A stretch of DNA of 64,000 nt from Synechococcus sp. PCC 6312 (GTDB lineage Bacteria > Cyanobacteriota > Cyanobacteriia > Thermosynechococcales > Thermosynechococcaceae): positions 2,543,501-2,607,500 of the forward strand of contig NC_019680.1 in the NCBI RefSeq assembly GCF_000316685.1. The letters are read 5' to 3'. Below are positions 36,088 to 44,541 of this stretch, piece by piece; within the stretch, counting starts at the first letter, position 1, and each line of letters starts with the position of its first letter. Under the pieces are notes generated by a model that made no database searches, was not told where the DNA came from, and saw nothing but the letters and a program-made list of their open reading frames with translations. A program made the translations under genes and the position numbers.

Positions 36088-37113
36088 ATGTTACAGCGGC
36101 GGTACGTATTACTGGGAATGGCAACCTTGGCAGCCATTGCGATCCCAGCTTTCCCCTTTCAACCTGCCCAGGCCCAGCAGTCTGTTGAATTAACCTTAGT
36201 CAGCTATGCGGTGGCAAAACCTGTCTTTGCAAAATTAATACCGGAATTTCAAAAGGAATGGAAAGCTAAAACTGGGCAGACGGTGACCTTTAAGGAGTCC
36301 TATGGTGCTTCTGGGGCCCAAACCCGAGCGATTTTAGCGGGATTAGAAGCCGATGTTTTAGCCCAAAACCTCCAGACCAATGTTACTCCTCTCGTTGAAA
36401 AGGGCCTGGTGAAGCCCAACTGGGAGCAACGTTTACCCAATAAAGCTGTTCCGGCCTACAGTGTGATGGTCTTAGTGACCCGGCCTGGGAACCCTAAGCA
36501 GATCCGGAATTGGTCAGACTTAACTAAACCGGATGTGGGCATTATTGCGATTAATCCCAAAACATCAGGGAATGCCCGCTGGGGTGTTCTGGCCGGTTAT
36601 GGGGCTATTTTGAAAACTCAGGGACAGTCCGCAGCCCAGGCCTACTTGAATGGATTTGTCCGCAATATTAAGACCTTGGTTAACTCTGGGCGGGAAGCCA
36701 CTGACACCTTTGTCAAAAATCGGGTTGGCGATGCTCTACTGACGTTTGAAAGTGAGATTATTTTCACCAATGAGGCAATTCCCCGGGACTTTCCCTATGT
36801 CGCCCCTTCGCCCAATTTACAAGTAGATTTCCCTGTGACTGTGATTGATCGCGTTGTTGATAAACGGGGCACGCGGAAAGTGGCCGAAGCATTTACAAAA
36901 TTCTTATTTTCTCCCACTGGTCAAAAGATTTACGCAGAACTTGGTTATCGCCCCTATAACCAGCAAGTGCGGAATCAGTTTGTGCGGCAATATAAACCCG
37001 TGAACAAGATTTTCACGATTGCTGATTTTGGCGGCTGGACCAAGTTGGATCAACAAATCTTTGCGGATGGAGGATTATTTGATCGGGCCCAACAAGCGGC
37101 GGCCAAGCGTTAG
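36088..37113 (+). CDS. sbpA: Sulfate-binding periplasmic protein
   Basis: 341-residue solute-binding protein. Sec signal peptide 1-29 (RRYVLLGMATLAAIAIPAFP, cleavage after AQAQ). The mature part has the sulfate-binding family segments VELTLVSYAVAKPVFAKLIP, KESYGASGAQTRAILAGLEA, VLVTRPGNPKQIRNWSDLTK, INPKTSGNARW, SGREATDTFVKN and TVIDRVVDKRGTRKVAEAFT. It captures sulfate for CysTWA. Start ATG at 36088 with AAGGAGAG upstream; it is followed directly by cysT. A second copy of the family lies at 39033. Confidence 0.95.
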   Translation: MLQRRYVLLGMATLAAIAIPAFPFQPAQAQQSVELTLVSYAVAKPVFAKLIPEFQKEWKAKTGQTVTFKESYGASGAQTRAILAGLEADVLAQNLQTNVTPLVEKGLVKPNWEQRLPNKAVPAYSVMVLVTRPGNPKQIRNWSDLTKPDVGIIAINPKTSGNARWGVLAGYGAILKTQGQSAAQAYLNGFVRNIKTLVNSGREATDTFVKNRVGDALLTFESEIIFTNEAIPRDFPYVAPSPNLQVDFPVTVIDRVVDKRGTRKVAEAFTKFLFSPTGQKIYAELGYRPYNQQVRNQFVRQYKPVNKIFTIADFGGWTKLDQQIFADGGLFDRAQQAAAKR

Positions 37114-37119
37114 TTGCGG

Positions 37120-38025
37120 ATGAGTTCTTTATTCCAGGCCAGCCAATCACGACTTTACCGGTGGCTCTTGGGTTGGCAGTGGCATCTGAATCAACGGGTG
37201 ACCCAGGCCTTGGTTTGGGTTTACTTGCTCTTTATCCTGGTTTTGCCCTTAAGTAGCCTGTTCTGGAAAGCCAGCCAAGAACCACTGACCGATCTCTGGA
37301 CGGCCATTGCAGCCCCCGCGGCCTGGGATGCTTACAAACTAACTCTGACCACAGCCCTAATTGCCGCAACGATCAATACTGTCTTTGGCTTGATCTTGGC
37401 CTGGATTTTAACCCGTTATAGCTTTCCGGGAAAACGAATTGCTGATGCCCTAATTGATTTACCCTTTGCCTTGCCGGGGGTGGTGGCGGGGATTACCTTA
37501 GTGGCCTTGTACGGGCCGGGGGGGATTATTGGGCAGGTGTTTGATCCGGGAAATCCCCTGGGAGACTTGCTTGAACAGCTTGGGTTACTGGAGGTCAATT
37601 TAACTGCCTCGGTGATTGGGGTAACCTTTGCCCAAGTCTATGTGACGTTGCCCTTTGTGGTGCGAATTCTCCAACCAGCCCTGTTAGCCATTGAGCCGGA
37701 AGTCGAAGAAGTAGCAATGACTTTAGGAGCGCGCCCTCGGCAATTGTTTTGGCGCATTATCTTACCGCAGTCTCTTAACTCCCTTTTGACTGGATTTGCC
37801 TTGGTCTTAGCTCGAGCAATTGGGGAGTATGGGGTCGTGGTAATTCTATCTGGGAATATTCCTTATCAAACCCTGGTTTCAACGGTCTATATTTACCAAC
37901 GGATTGAGGAGTTTCAGCTGAGCCAGGCCACGGCGGTCGCAATTGTGTTGTTGATCATGTCGGTGCTCTTGCTAGCAGTGGCGAATTGGTGCCAGGGGTG
38001 GAGTCGGCCTTGGGATGCTGAATAA
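37120..38025 (+). CDS. cysT: Sulfate ABC transporter permease CysT (CysU)
   Basis: About 301-residue inner-membrane permease with six helices (for example QALVWVYLLFILVLPLSSLF, LTTALIAATINTVFGLILAW, DLPFALPGVVAGITLVALYG). The EAA loop is EVEEVAMTLGARPRQLFWRI followed by ILPQSLNSLLTG, which docks to CysA. It pairs with CysW. The ATG at 37120 lies 4 bp after the sbpA stop, suggesting translational coupling; a TTG at 37114 is less likely. Confidence 0.95.
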   Translation: MSSLFQASQSRLYRWLLGWQWHLNQRVTQALVWVYLLFILVLPLSSLFWKASQEPLTDLWTAIAAPAAWDAYKLTLTTALIAATINTVFGLILAWILTRYSFPGKRIADALIDLPFALPGVVAGITLVALYGPGGIIGQVFDPGNPLGDLLEQLGLLEVNLTASVIGVTFAQVYVTLPFVVRILQPALLAIEPEVEEVAMTLGARPRQLFWRIILPQSLNSLLTGFALVLARAIGEYGVVVILSGNIPYQTLVSTVYIYQRIEEFQLSQATAVAIVLLIMSVLLLAVANWCQGWSRPWDAE

Positions 38026-38069
38026 CCATTTGTTCTGAAGATATTAATCTCGATGGAGTTAAGGCCTGG

Positions 38070-38909
38070 GTGAATGCAAACCGGACACGTTACCAAAAAA
38101 CTATCTCGGCTTGGGACTGGCTCTGGATTGGCCTGGGGTTAGGTTTCCTCGCCCTGGTAGTGGGATTGCCCGTGATCAATATTTTTTATCAGGCTTTTAA
38201 CAAAGGATTATTAGCCTATTGGCAAGGCATTAATACCCCCCAGGCCTGGCACGCCATTGGCTTAACCCTAACAGCAGTCGTGATTGCAGTTCCCTTAAAT
38301 ACTCTATTTGGGATTAGCGCGGCCTGGGTGATTGCTCGGCAACAATTTTGGGGGCGGAAACTCCTGCTTCAATTAGTAGATTTGCCATTAACGATTTCCC
38401 CGATCATTGTCGGCCTGATGTTTGTGTTGCTTTATAGTCCGCTCGGTAGTTTGTTTGAGTATTGGGTGAACCAGTGGAATGTAAAAATTATTTTTGCCTT
38501 GCCCGGCATTGTCCTCGTTACTGTTTTTGTCACCTTACCCTTTGTTGTCCGAGAAGTATTGCCCGCATTACAGGATCTGGGGCGTGAACAGGAAGAGTCA
38601 GCCAAAACTCTAGGGGCCAATAGTTGGCAAGTCTTTTGGCAAGTGGTGTTACCCAATATTCGTTGGGCAGTTTTGTATGGGGTCTTACTCTCAACGGCGC
38701 GGGCACTGGGGGAATTTGGGGCCGTTTCGGTGGTTTCCGGCAAAATTATTGGCGAGACGAATACCTTAACGCTCCATGTGGAACGGATGTACTTGGAGTA
38801 TGAAACCATTGCTGCCTTTGCTTGTGCATCTCTACTTGGATTAGTCGCACTGCTCACTTTAATCTGCCAAGAGCTTTTGCGCCGCTTCGATAATCGTATT
38901 GCCAGTTAA
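38070..38909 (+). CDS. cysW: Sulfate ABC transporter permease CysW
   Basis: 279-residue permease partner of CysT. Membrane helices include WLWIGLGLGFLALVVGLPVI and IVGLMFVLLYSPLGSLFEYW; the EAA loop reads EQEESAKTLGANSWQVFWQV followed by VLPNIRWAVLYG; ALGEFGAVSVVSGKIIGETN is the conserved CysW stretch. The start is a GTG at 38070 with GGAG upstream; it lies 44 bp after cysT. Confidence 0.95.
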   Translation: MNANRTRYQKTISAWDWLWIGLGLGFLALVVGLPVINIFYQAFNKGLLAYWQGINTPQAWHAIGLTLTAVVIAVPLNTLFGISAAWVIARQQFWGRKLLLQLVDLPLTISPIIVGLMFVLLYSPLGSLFEYWVNQWNVKIIFALPGIVLVTVFVTLPFVVREVLPALQDLGREQEESAKTLGANSWQVFWQVVLPNIRWAVLYGVLLSTARALGEFGAVSVVSGKIIGETNTLTLHVERMYLEYETIAAFACASLLGLVALLTLICQELLRRFDNRIAS

Positions 38910-39032
38910 GCCTTGTTGAAAAGGACATTAATTCAAGGTCATTTTTCCAATCACCTTAAACTAATCCTATTGCATTTTTACAAAGTCTATGTGATTCTTA
39001 TATTAAACAACTACTTAATCACTACAGGTTTT

Positions 39033-40118
39033 ATGGACTTTATGAGGTTATCAAATTCTTCTCTGCCACAAAAATTTTCTATTCCTCTTGGCTCCAGTTC
39101 TCGGCGCGCCTTCCTGGGCTTGAGTGGCTCTGCCTTGCTCCTTACGACTGGCCTGGGTTTAGCCCAACCTGTTTTTGCTCAAAATAAGCCAGTCAAGCTG
39201 ACCCTGGTCTCCTATGCTGTCACTAAATCTGCCTATGAGCGAATTATTCCCAAGTTTGTGGCGCTTTATAAAAAACAGACCGGCCAAACCGTGGAATTTC
39301 AGCAGAGCTATGGGGGATCTGGCTCCCAAACTCGAGCCGTGATTGATGGCTTAAATGCTGATGTGGTGCATTTAGCATTAGGTGCCGATGTAGATCAATT
39401 ACAGTCGGCCGGCCTGGTTAAACCCGGTTGGGAAAAGCGGGCCCCCAACAATGCCATTGTTCAGCGCTCGGTCATTGCCTTTATCACCCGTGATGGGAAT
39501 CCTAAGAAAATTACTAAGTGGACAGACCTAATCAAGCCAGGGGTCAAGGTAATTACGGCCAACCCCAAAACCTCTGGTGGTGCCCGGTGGAACTTCTTGG
39601 GGTTGTGGAGTTCTGTCCTGCAAACTGGTGGGAATGATGCCAAAGCTCGGCAGTTTGTCTCCCAAGTGCTGAAAAATGCTCCAATCTTGCCGAAGGATGC
39701 TCGGGAAGCAACAGATGTGTTTGTCAAACAAGGGCAGGGAGATGTATTGCTCAATTATGAAAATGAGGTTCTTCTGGCGCAATCTAAAGGAGAAAAAGTC
39801 GACTTCACAATTCCATCTGTCAACTTTTCTATTGATACTCCTGTAGCTGTAGTGGATCGGAATGTGGATCGGAATGGCTCCCGTAAAGCAGCTGAAGCAT
39901 TTGTGAAATATCTTTTCACTCCCGAAGCTCAAACGGAATATGCCAAGGCCTTCTTCCGGCCTGTTAATCCGACTGTCGCTAAACAATTTAGCAAGCAATT
40001 TCCAGCAGTCACTAACCTGAGTAATATCAACAAGTTTGGTGGTTGGGATGTTGCTCAGCAGAAGTTCTTTGCCAATAATGGACTCTTTGATCAAATCTTG
40101 CTGGCAAACCGTCGTTAA
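39033..40118 (+). CDS. Second sulfate-binding protein, with Tat signal
   Basis: About 361 residues, a paralogue of the SbpA at 36088 (compare KLTLVSYAVTKSAYERIIPK, QQSYGGSGSQTRAVIDGLNA, ITANPKTSGGARWNF, DAREATDVFVKQGQGDVLLN). The N-terminus has a twin-arginine motif, SSRRAFLGLSGSALLLTTGL with cleavage near VFAQ, so this copy is probably exported folded by Tat, whereas the first copy uses Sec. The start ATG at 39033 has an AGG site 8 bases upstream; ATG 39042 is also possible. Last gene of the sulfate operon; a terminator follows at 40167. Confidence 0.93.
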   Translation: MDFMRLSNSSLPQKFSIPLGSSSRRAFLGLSGSALLLTTGLGLAQPVFAQNKPVKLTLVSYAVTKSAYERIIPKFVALYKKQTGQTVEFQQSYGGSGSQTRAVIDGLNADVVHLALGADVDQLQSAGLVKPGWEKRAPNNAIVQRSVIAFITRDGNPKKITKWTDLIKPGVKVITANPKTSGGARWNFLGLWSSVLQTGGNDAKARQFVSQVLKNAPILPKDAREATDVFVKQGQGDVLLNYENEVLLAQSKGEKVDFTIPSVNFSIDTPVAVVDRNVDRNGSRKAAEAFVKYLFTPEAQTEYAKAFFRPVNPTVAKQFSKQFPAVTNLSNINKFGGWDVAQQKFFANNGLFDQILLANRR

Positions 40119-40166
40119 GTTCCCTGTTGACTCCTCAACACTCCTTAGTCTGATACATAGTCCTCT

Positions 40167-40202
40167 TAGCCGTCTTTGCTTATAGGCGGCTATTTATTTT
40201 TG
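40167..40202 (+). terminator. Rho-independent terminator after the sulfate uptake operon
   Basis: Stem TAGCCG ... CGGCTA (40167-40172 with 40187-40192) around a 14-base loop, followed by TTTATTTTTGTT. It lies 49 bp after the second sulfate-binding protein gene, ending the cysA-sbpA-cysT-cysW-sbpA2 unit before the convergent regulator gene. Confidence 0.7.
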
Positions 40203-40493
40203 TTAAGGGTTAAAATTGCTTAAATTAACTCTCTTACTTGTGCCGTAGAGAATATCTACAGAGAGAAACAGCAAAAAACAATCATGTGTAGAAAAAAGTC
40301 TGAGAAAATCTCACAACGATATCCGTAAGAATGTCTTGATTTTAAGATGAATAAGTGTGTATAGCAAACACAGATGATTTGCGAGCACAGGAGAGCCTAA
40401 AAACTCGATTTCATAAAGATTCCTATCTCATGAATGAATCATTTTGCTATATGCAGGTTTTATATTAGGTTAGGACATTAACAGATTAAATAC
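40203..40493. other. Intergenic region between convergent sbpA2 and the regulator gene
   Basis: About 290 AT-rich bases beyond the terminator with no gene or recognised site. Confidence 0.4.
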
Positions 40494-41075
40494 TTAAATC
40501 TGATAATGCCAAACATCAGCTTCTCGTAAAATAATCCGTTGAGTTGAGAGTCGTTGCATAAATCCTTGTTGTTCCAATAACCCAAATGTGCGAGTAATCG
40601 TAACACGGGTTACACCTAAAATTTCAGCAATATCTTGATGGGTAAGCCTCAGCTCTAAAACTTGTCCCTGTTCTAAGGATTGTCCAAACCGTTGCCCTAG
40701 CCATTGCAATAGTTTAGTTACCATCAGTTCAACTCGCTTTTGAGAGCGAATGACTAAAAGTGCCTCTGCTTGTTTAAGATAGGCTGCATAAAGATGCTGT
40801 TTATTCGCGTAGGTAACCCATGCTGTTGAACGGGCCTGGACGGGTGTTATGGTTTCTAGATAAACAGGATGAATTGAGTAGAGGGCAGCACCAACTACTT
40901 CCCCAGGCCCCCAAATTCCCATCACGATTAAACTTCCCTCCTCAGTGTAAATATAGGAACGGACATAACCAGACTCGATCAGCCAGAGGCGGTTGGGGAC
41001 AGTCGGCAAGAAACTCCGAGAAGGGTATTCCACGAAGTTTCCGCCCGCGCCAAAATGGGGTAAAGACGCAACCAT
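40494..41075 (-). CDS. cysR: Crp/Fnr-family regulator, CysR-like
   Basis: 193-residue transcription factor: an N-terminal cNMP-binding-like jelly roll (RLWLIESGYVRSYIYTEEGS, VMGIWGPGEVVGAALYSIHP) and a C-terminal winged helix (LRLTHQDIAEILGVTRVTIT, RTFGLLEQQGFMQRL). CysR in Synechococcus elongatus is a Crp-type activator of the sulfate permease and sulfur-responsive plasmid genes, and lies among them; the same setting here supports the name. cAMP-contact residues are not conserved in an obvious way, so another effector is likely. Start ATG at 41073-41075 with TAGGAG upstream. Confidence 0.8.
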   Translation of the reverse strand: MVASLPHFGAGGNFVEYPSRSFLPTVPNRLWLIESGYVRSYIYTEEGSLIVMGIWGPGEVVGAALYSIHPVYLETITPVQARSTAWVTYANKQHLYAAYLKQAEALLVIRSQKRVELMVTKLLQWLGQRFGQSLEQGQVLELRLTHQDIAEILGVTRVTITRTFGLLEQQGFMQRLSTQRIILREADVWHYQI

Positions 41076-41563
41076 GGACTATACTCCTAAATCCTGACAG
41101 AATATTAGTAGTATATGTGAACACCTTGATAATTGCTAGATCACAGGAGCGTAGAGTGATGATTTTTTGCTCTAGCAGTTCCAGAATGGCAAGAACCTAG
41201 AGAATGAAGTTAGTGAATGGGCTTATAGAAGTATCATTTTCTAAAAACTAATAGTTATTTTTCAGCCTTCTTCAATCATTTTTGAGCATGACAATAAACT
41301 CTGGCCTATAGTCCTAAGCAAAACTGCACTCACCCCCCTCTAATACATATATTTTTCTCGATATTATTAAATGATCATAATCTACTAAAAACCTAGTATA
41401 TTTGTGTGGTTACTTGTATTGTAGGTAAGCAAAACAGACTCTCTGAGCTTTTAGTGATTTGTTAAGACCTGACTTAACCAAATAGTCACGCCAGAGCTTG
41501 AACGGTCTAAAGCTATTGCTTTTGAAAATTCAAAATTTATGTCTTGAGTGCCAAGAGGTGATT
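41076..41563. promoter_or_regulatory. Regulatory region between divergent cysR and cysK
   Basis: About 490 AT-rich bases with no gene. It holds both promoters. An AT-rich stretch TAGTATATTTGTGTGGTTAC (around 41394-41413) is a plausible regulator site, but no perfect palindrome like the one before sbpA occurs here. Being the leader of the cysteine-encapsulin operon, it is the place where sulfur control should act. Confidence 0.45.
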
Positions 41564-42553
41564 ATGGGGCTTACAAACAAGATTTTCTCGGACAATAGTC
41601 AAACCATTGGCGAAACCCCACTGGTACGACTAAATCGAATTCCAGGCCAGGCCCCGGCAACGGTCTTAGCCAAAATCGAAGGGCGTAACCCTGCTTACTC
41701 GGTTAAGTGTCGGATTGGGGCGGCCATGATCTGGGATGCAGAAAAACGGGGCTTACTCGGGCCTGGGAAAGAGTTAATCGAACCCACTAGCGGCAATACT
41801 GGTATTGCTTTGGCATTTGTGGCTGCGGCCCGGGGAATTCCTTTAACCTTGACGATGCCGGAAACCATGAGCTTGGAGCGGCGCAAACTCCTGACAGCCT
41901 ATGGAGCCAAGTTGATTTTGACTGAGGGTGTGAAGGGGATGACCGGGGCCGTTTTAACCGCCGAAGAGATTGCAGCGTCTGACCCAGAACGTTATGTGTT
42001 GCTGCAACAATTCCGCAATCCGGCGAATCCGGCCATTCATGAACAAACGACAGGCCCCGAAATTTGGGAAGCGACCAATGGCGAGATTGATATTTTGGTT
42101 TCTGGCGTGGGCACTGGTGGGACTATCACTGGAGTTTCCCGTTACATCAAACAGACCCAAGGTAAACCAATTCTCTCGGTGGCTGTCGAGCCGGAAAATA
42201 GTCCGGTGATTGCTCAAACCCGGGCGGGTCTCCCCCTCAAACCAGGCCCCCACAAAATTCAAGGGATTGGGGCTGGCTTTGTCCCCCAAAACTTAGATCT
42301 GTCCATCGTGGATCAGGTGGAAAGCGTCACTAACGAAGAAGCAATTGACTATGCTCGTCGTCTGTCGCGGGAAGAAGGGATTATTGCGGGAATTTCCTGC
42401 GGGGCGGCGGTGGCGGTGGCTGTCCGTTTAGCCAAACAACCGGAACATGAAGGCAAAACCATCGTTGTTGTCCTCCCAGACTCGGGTGAGCGTTATCTGA
42501 GTACGGTTCTTTTCGATGGCATTTTCAATGAAAAAGGGTTGGCCTTAGTATGA
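41564..42553 (+). CDS. cysK: Cysteine synthase (O-acetylserine sulfhydrylase), SrpG type
   Basis: About 329-residue PLP enzyme making cysteine from O-acetylserine and sulfide. Signatures: [16 protein letters not shown] Lys in [19 protein letters not shown] (the usual Asp after the Lys is Cys), [21 protein letters not shown] for the phosphate, and GISCGAAVA. The start is the ATG at 41564 with GAGGTG upstream; the frame opens earlier but without family similarity. First gene of an operon with cysE, encapsulin and cysteine desulfurase; its stop overlaps the cysE start by 4 bp. In S. elongatus the equivalent gene srpG is induced by sulfur limitation. Confidence 0.95.
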   Translation: MGLTNKIFSDNSQTIGETPLVRLNRIPGQAPATVLAKIEGRNPAYSVKCRIGAAMIWDAEKRGLLGPGKELIEPTSGNTGIALAFVAAARGIPLTLTMPETMSLERRKLLTAYGAKLILTEGVKGMTGAVLTAEEIAASDPERYVLLQQFRNPANPAIHEQTTGPEIWEATNGEIDILVSGVGTGGTITGVSRYIKQTQGKPILSVAVEPENSPVIAQTRAGLPLKPGPHKIQGIGAGFVPQNLDLSIVDQVESVTNEEAIDYARRLSREEGIIAGISCGAAVAVAVRLAKQPEHEGKTIVVVLPDSGERYLSTVLFDGIFNEKGLALV

Positions 42554-43512
42554 CGTACCTCTCCCCGAACTCGATTAAGTCCAGCTTTTCCGGTCGTTGG
42601 GGCCTGGATGATGTTGTTACAGCCCTGAGCCAAGCTCCATCGGATCAGCGACCACACCACAGTCTGGCTGAGCATTACTACCCTCTTCCTTCTCGGGAAA
42701 ATTTAACCGCTATTGTCCATAATCTCCGGGCGGTGCTTTTCCCACGACATTTTGGCGATCCAGAACTCTCCGATGAAACTACCCACTATTTTGTCGGCAA
42801 CACCCTGGATAAGACGCTGAACTTACTGAAAGAGCAAATCCAACGGGAACTCTGGCTGCAACAGCAATATGAAAACAATCCCGAGCATACTGAAGCTTCG
42901 ATTAGCCAATTAGCCGCAGACATCACACTCCAGTTTGCGAAAACATTGCCCGGAATTAAATTCATCCTCGATACCGATGTCAATGCAGCTTATCTGGGAG
43001 ATCCCGCGGCTCAATCCACTAGCGAAGTGCTGTTTTGCTATCCCGGTATTGCCGCGATCACGTTTCATCGCCTGGCCCATGCCCTCTACCGCTTGGATTT
43101 ACCCCTCTTAGCCCGAATTATTGCCGAGGTGAGTCATTCCGAAACGGGAATTGATATTCACCCGGGAGCTACCATTGGCCGCAGCTTTTTTATTGATCAC
43201 GGCACAGGCGTTGTCATTGGCGAAACCTGTGTGATTGGCGACCGGGTGCGGATTTACCAGGCCGTGACCTTAGGGGCGAAAAGCTTTCCCCGAGACGAAA
43301 CTGGCGCATTAATTAAAGGGCAACCTCGGCATCCGGTGATTGAAGATGATGTCGTGATTTATTCTGGGGCAACGGTTTTAGGCCGAATCACCATTGGCAA
43401 AGGCTCCACCATTGGCGGTAACGTCTGGCTAACGAAAGATGTGCCTCCGGGTAGCTTCATTTCCCAGGCCCGGATCCGCTCCGATAGCTTTGAAAACGGC
43501 GGCGGGATATAG
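42550..43512 (+). CDS. cysE: Serine O-acetyltransferase, SrpH type
   Basis: 320 residues; makes O-acetylserine from serine and acetyl-CoA, feeding CysK. N-terminal helical domain ([20 protein letters not shown]) and left-handed beta-helix with hexapeptides ([60 protein letters not shown]). The catalytic HPGA-DHG region is intact. It is the longer EpsC/plant-type form. Start ATG at 42550 overlaps the cysK stop in an ATGA arrangement, showing translational coupling. The encapsulin gene follows after 96 bp. Confidence 0.95.
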   Translation: MTYLSPNSIKSSFSGRWGLDDVVTALSQAPSDQRPHHSLAEHYYPLPSRENLTAIVHNLRAVLFPRHFGDPELSDETTHYFVGNTLDKTLNLLKEQIQRELWLQQQYENNPEHTEASISQLAADITLQFAKTLPGIKFILDTDVNAAYLGDPAAQSTSEVLFCYPGIAAITFHRLAHALYRLDLPLLARIIAEVSHSETGIDIHPGATIGRSFFIDHGTGVVIGETCVIGDRVRIYQAVTLGAKSFPRDETGALIKGQPRHPVIEDDVVIYSGATVLGRITIGKGSTIGGNVWLTKDVPPGSFISQARIRSDSFENGGGI

Positions 43513-43608
43513 TCACGCAAATACACTGAGTTTTAGTATTTTCTTTCTTCCCTTGCTTTTGTTCTACAATTGAACTCAATATTTGACACATTTATCTGAG
43601 GAAGATTC

Positions 43609-44541
43609 ATGACGTTTAGTGCCTCAAACGAACCCCAGCAATTAGCCTTGGGGGATGTTGCAGCTCGCCAGTTAGCCAATGCCACGAAAACGGTTCCCCA
43701 ACTAGAAACGATTTCCCCACGATGGTTAGTCCGGCTTCTCCATTGGTTACCCGTAGAAGCTGGGATTTATCGCGTCAACCAAGTCCGTAATGCTTCAGAA
43801 ATTGAGGTGGCCTGCTCCAGCCGGGATGAGTCTGATGTGCCGGAAACCTTTGTGGACTACATCGAAAACCCCCGAGAGTATTTCCTCAGTGCCGTCAATG
43901 CCGTGGTGGATGTCCATACCCGGATTTCTGACCTTTACAGCAGCCCCCATGACCAAATTCGCGAGCAACTGCGCTTGACGATTGAGATCATGAAAGAGCG
44001 GCAAGAAAATGAACTGATCAACAACCCCGAATATGGCCTGCTCAATAATGTTGCTCCTAGCCAAATCGTTAACCCCCGTGGATCTGCTCCCACCCCTGAT
44101 GATTTAGACGAATTGCTAACGAAAGTGTGGAAAGAACCCGGTTTCTTCTTAGCCCATCCCCAAACCATTGCTGCCTTTGGCCGGGAATGTACGCGTCGGG
44201 GTGTGCCGCCTGCAACGATTTCTCTCTTTGGAACGCCGTTTATTACTTGGCGGGGTGTCCCCTTAATTCCCTCCGATAAAGTTGCAGTGGTGGAAGGTAA
44301 GTCGAAAATTATCCTCTTACGGGTGGGTGAAAGTCGCCAAGGGGTTGTGGGCTTGTATCAACCAAATTTACCGGGCGAACAAGGCATGGGTCTGTCGGTG
44401 CGGTTTATGGGGATTAATCGCAAAGCCCTGGCCAGCTATTTGGTTTCTCTCTATTGCTCCTTAGCGGTGTTGACCGATGATGCTTTGGCGGTGTTAGACA
44501 ACGTGGATGTGACCCAGTACCATACCTACCGCTATGAGTAA
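43609..44541 (+). CDS. srpI: Family 2A encapsulin shell protein (SrpI type)
   Basis: 310-residue HK97-fold shell protein. It matches SrpI, the sulfur-regulated encapsulin of Synechococcus elongatus: LALGDVAARQLANATKTVPQ, RWLVRLLHWLPVEAGIYRVN, FVDYIENPREYFLSAVNAVV, DVHTRISDLYSSPHDQIREQ, WKEPGFFLAHPQTIAAFGRE, ITWRGVPLIPSDKV and VTQYHTYRYE at the end. There is no cyclic-nucleotide-binding insert, so it is 2A, not 2B. Family 2A shells are T=1 nanocompartments enclosing cysteine desulfurase. ATG at 43609 with GAGGAAG upstream. Its stop overlaps the desulfurase start by 8 bp. Confidence 0.95.
   Translation: MTFSASNEPQQLALGDVAARQLANATKTVPQLETISPRWLVRLLHWLPVEAGIYRVNQVRNASEIEVACSSRDESDVPETFVDYIENPREYFLSAVNAVVDVHTRISDLYSSPHDQIREQLRLTIEIMKERQENELINNPEYGLLNNVAPSQIVNPRGSAPTPDDLDELLTKVWKEPGFFLAHPQTIAAFGRECTRRGVPPATISLFGTPFITWRGVPLIPSDKVAVVEGKSKIILLRVGESRQGVVGLYQPNLPGEQGMGLSVRFMGINRKALASYLVSLYCSLAVLTDDALAVLDNVDVTQYHTYRYE

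Noticed and set aside
41394-41430. Possible NtcA box (GTA-N8-TAC) before cysK.
   Set aside because: GTA and TAC are present but with the wrong spacing, so no NtcA site is claimed.
43553-43570. TTGCTT and TACAAT as a promoter in front of the encapsulin gene.
   Set aside because: They are only 6 bp apart, so they cannot be a -35/-10 pair; TACAAT alone is too weak to call.
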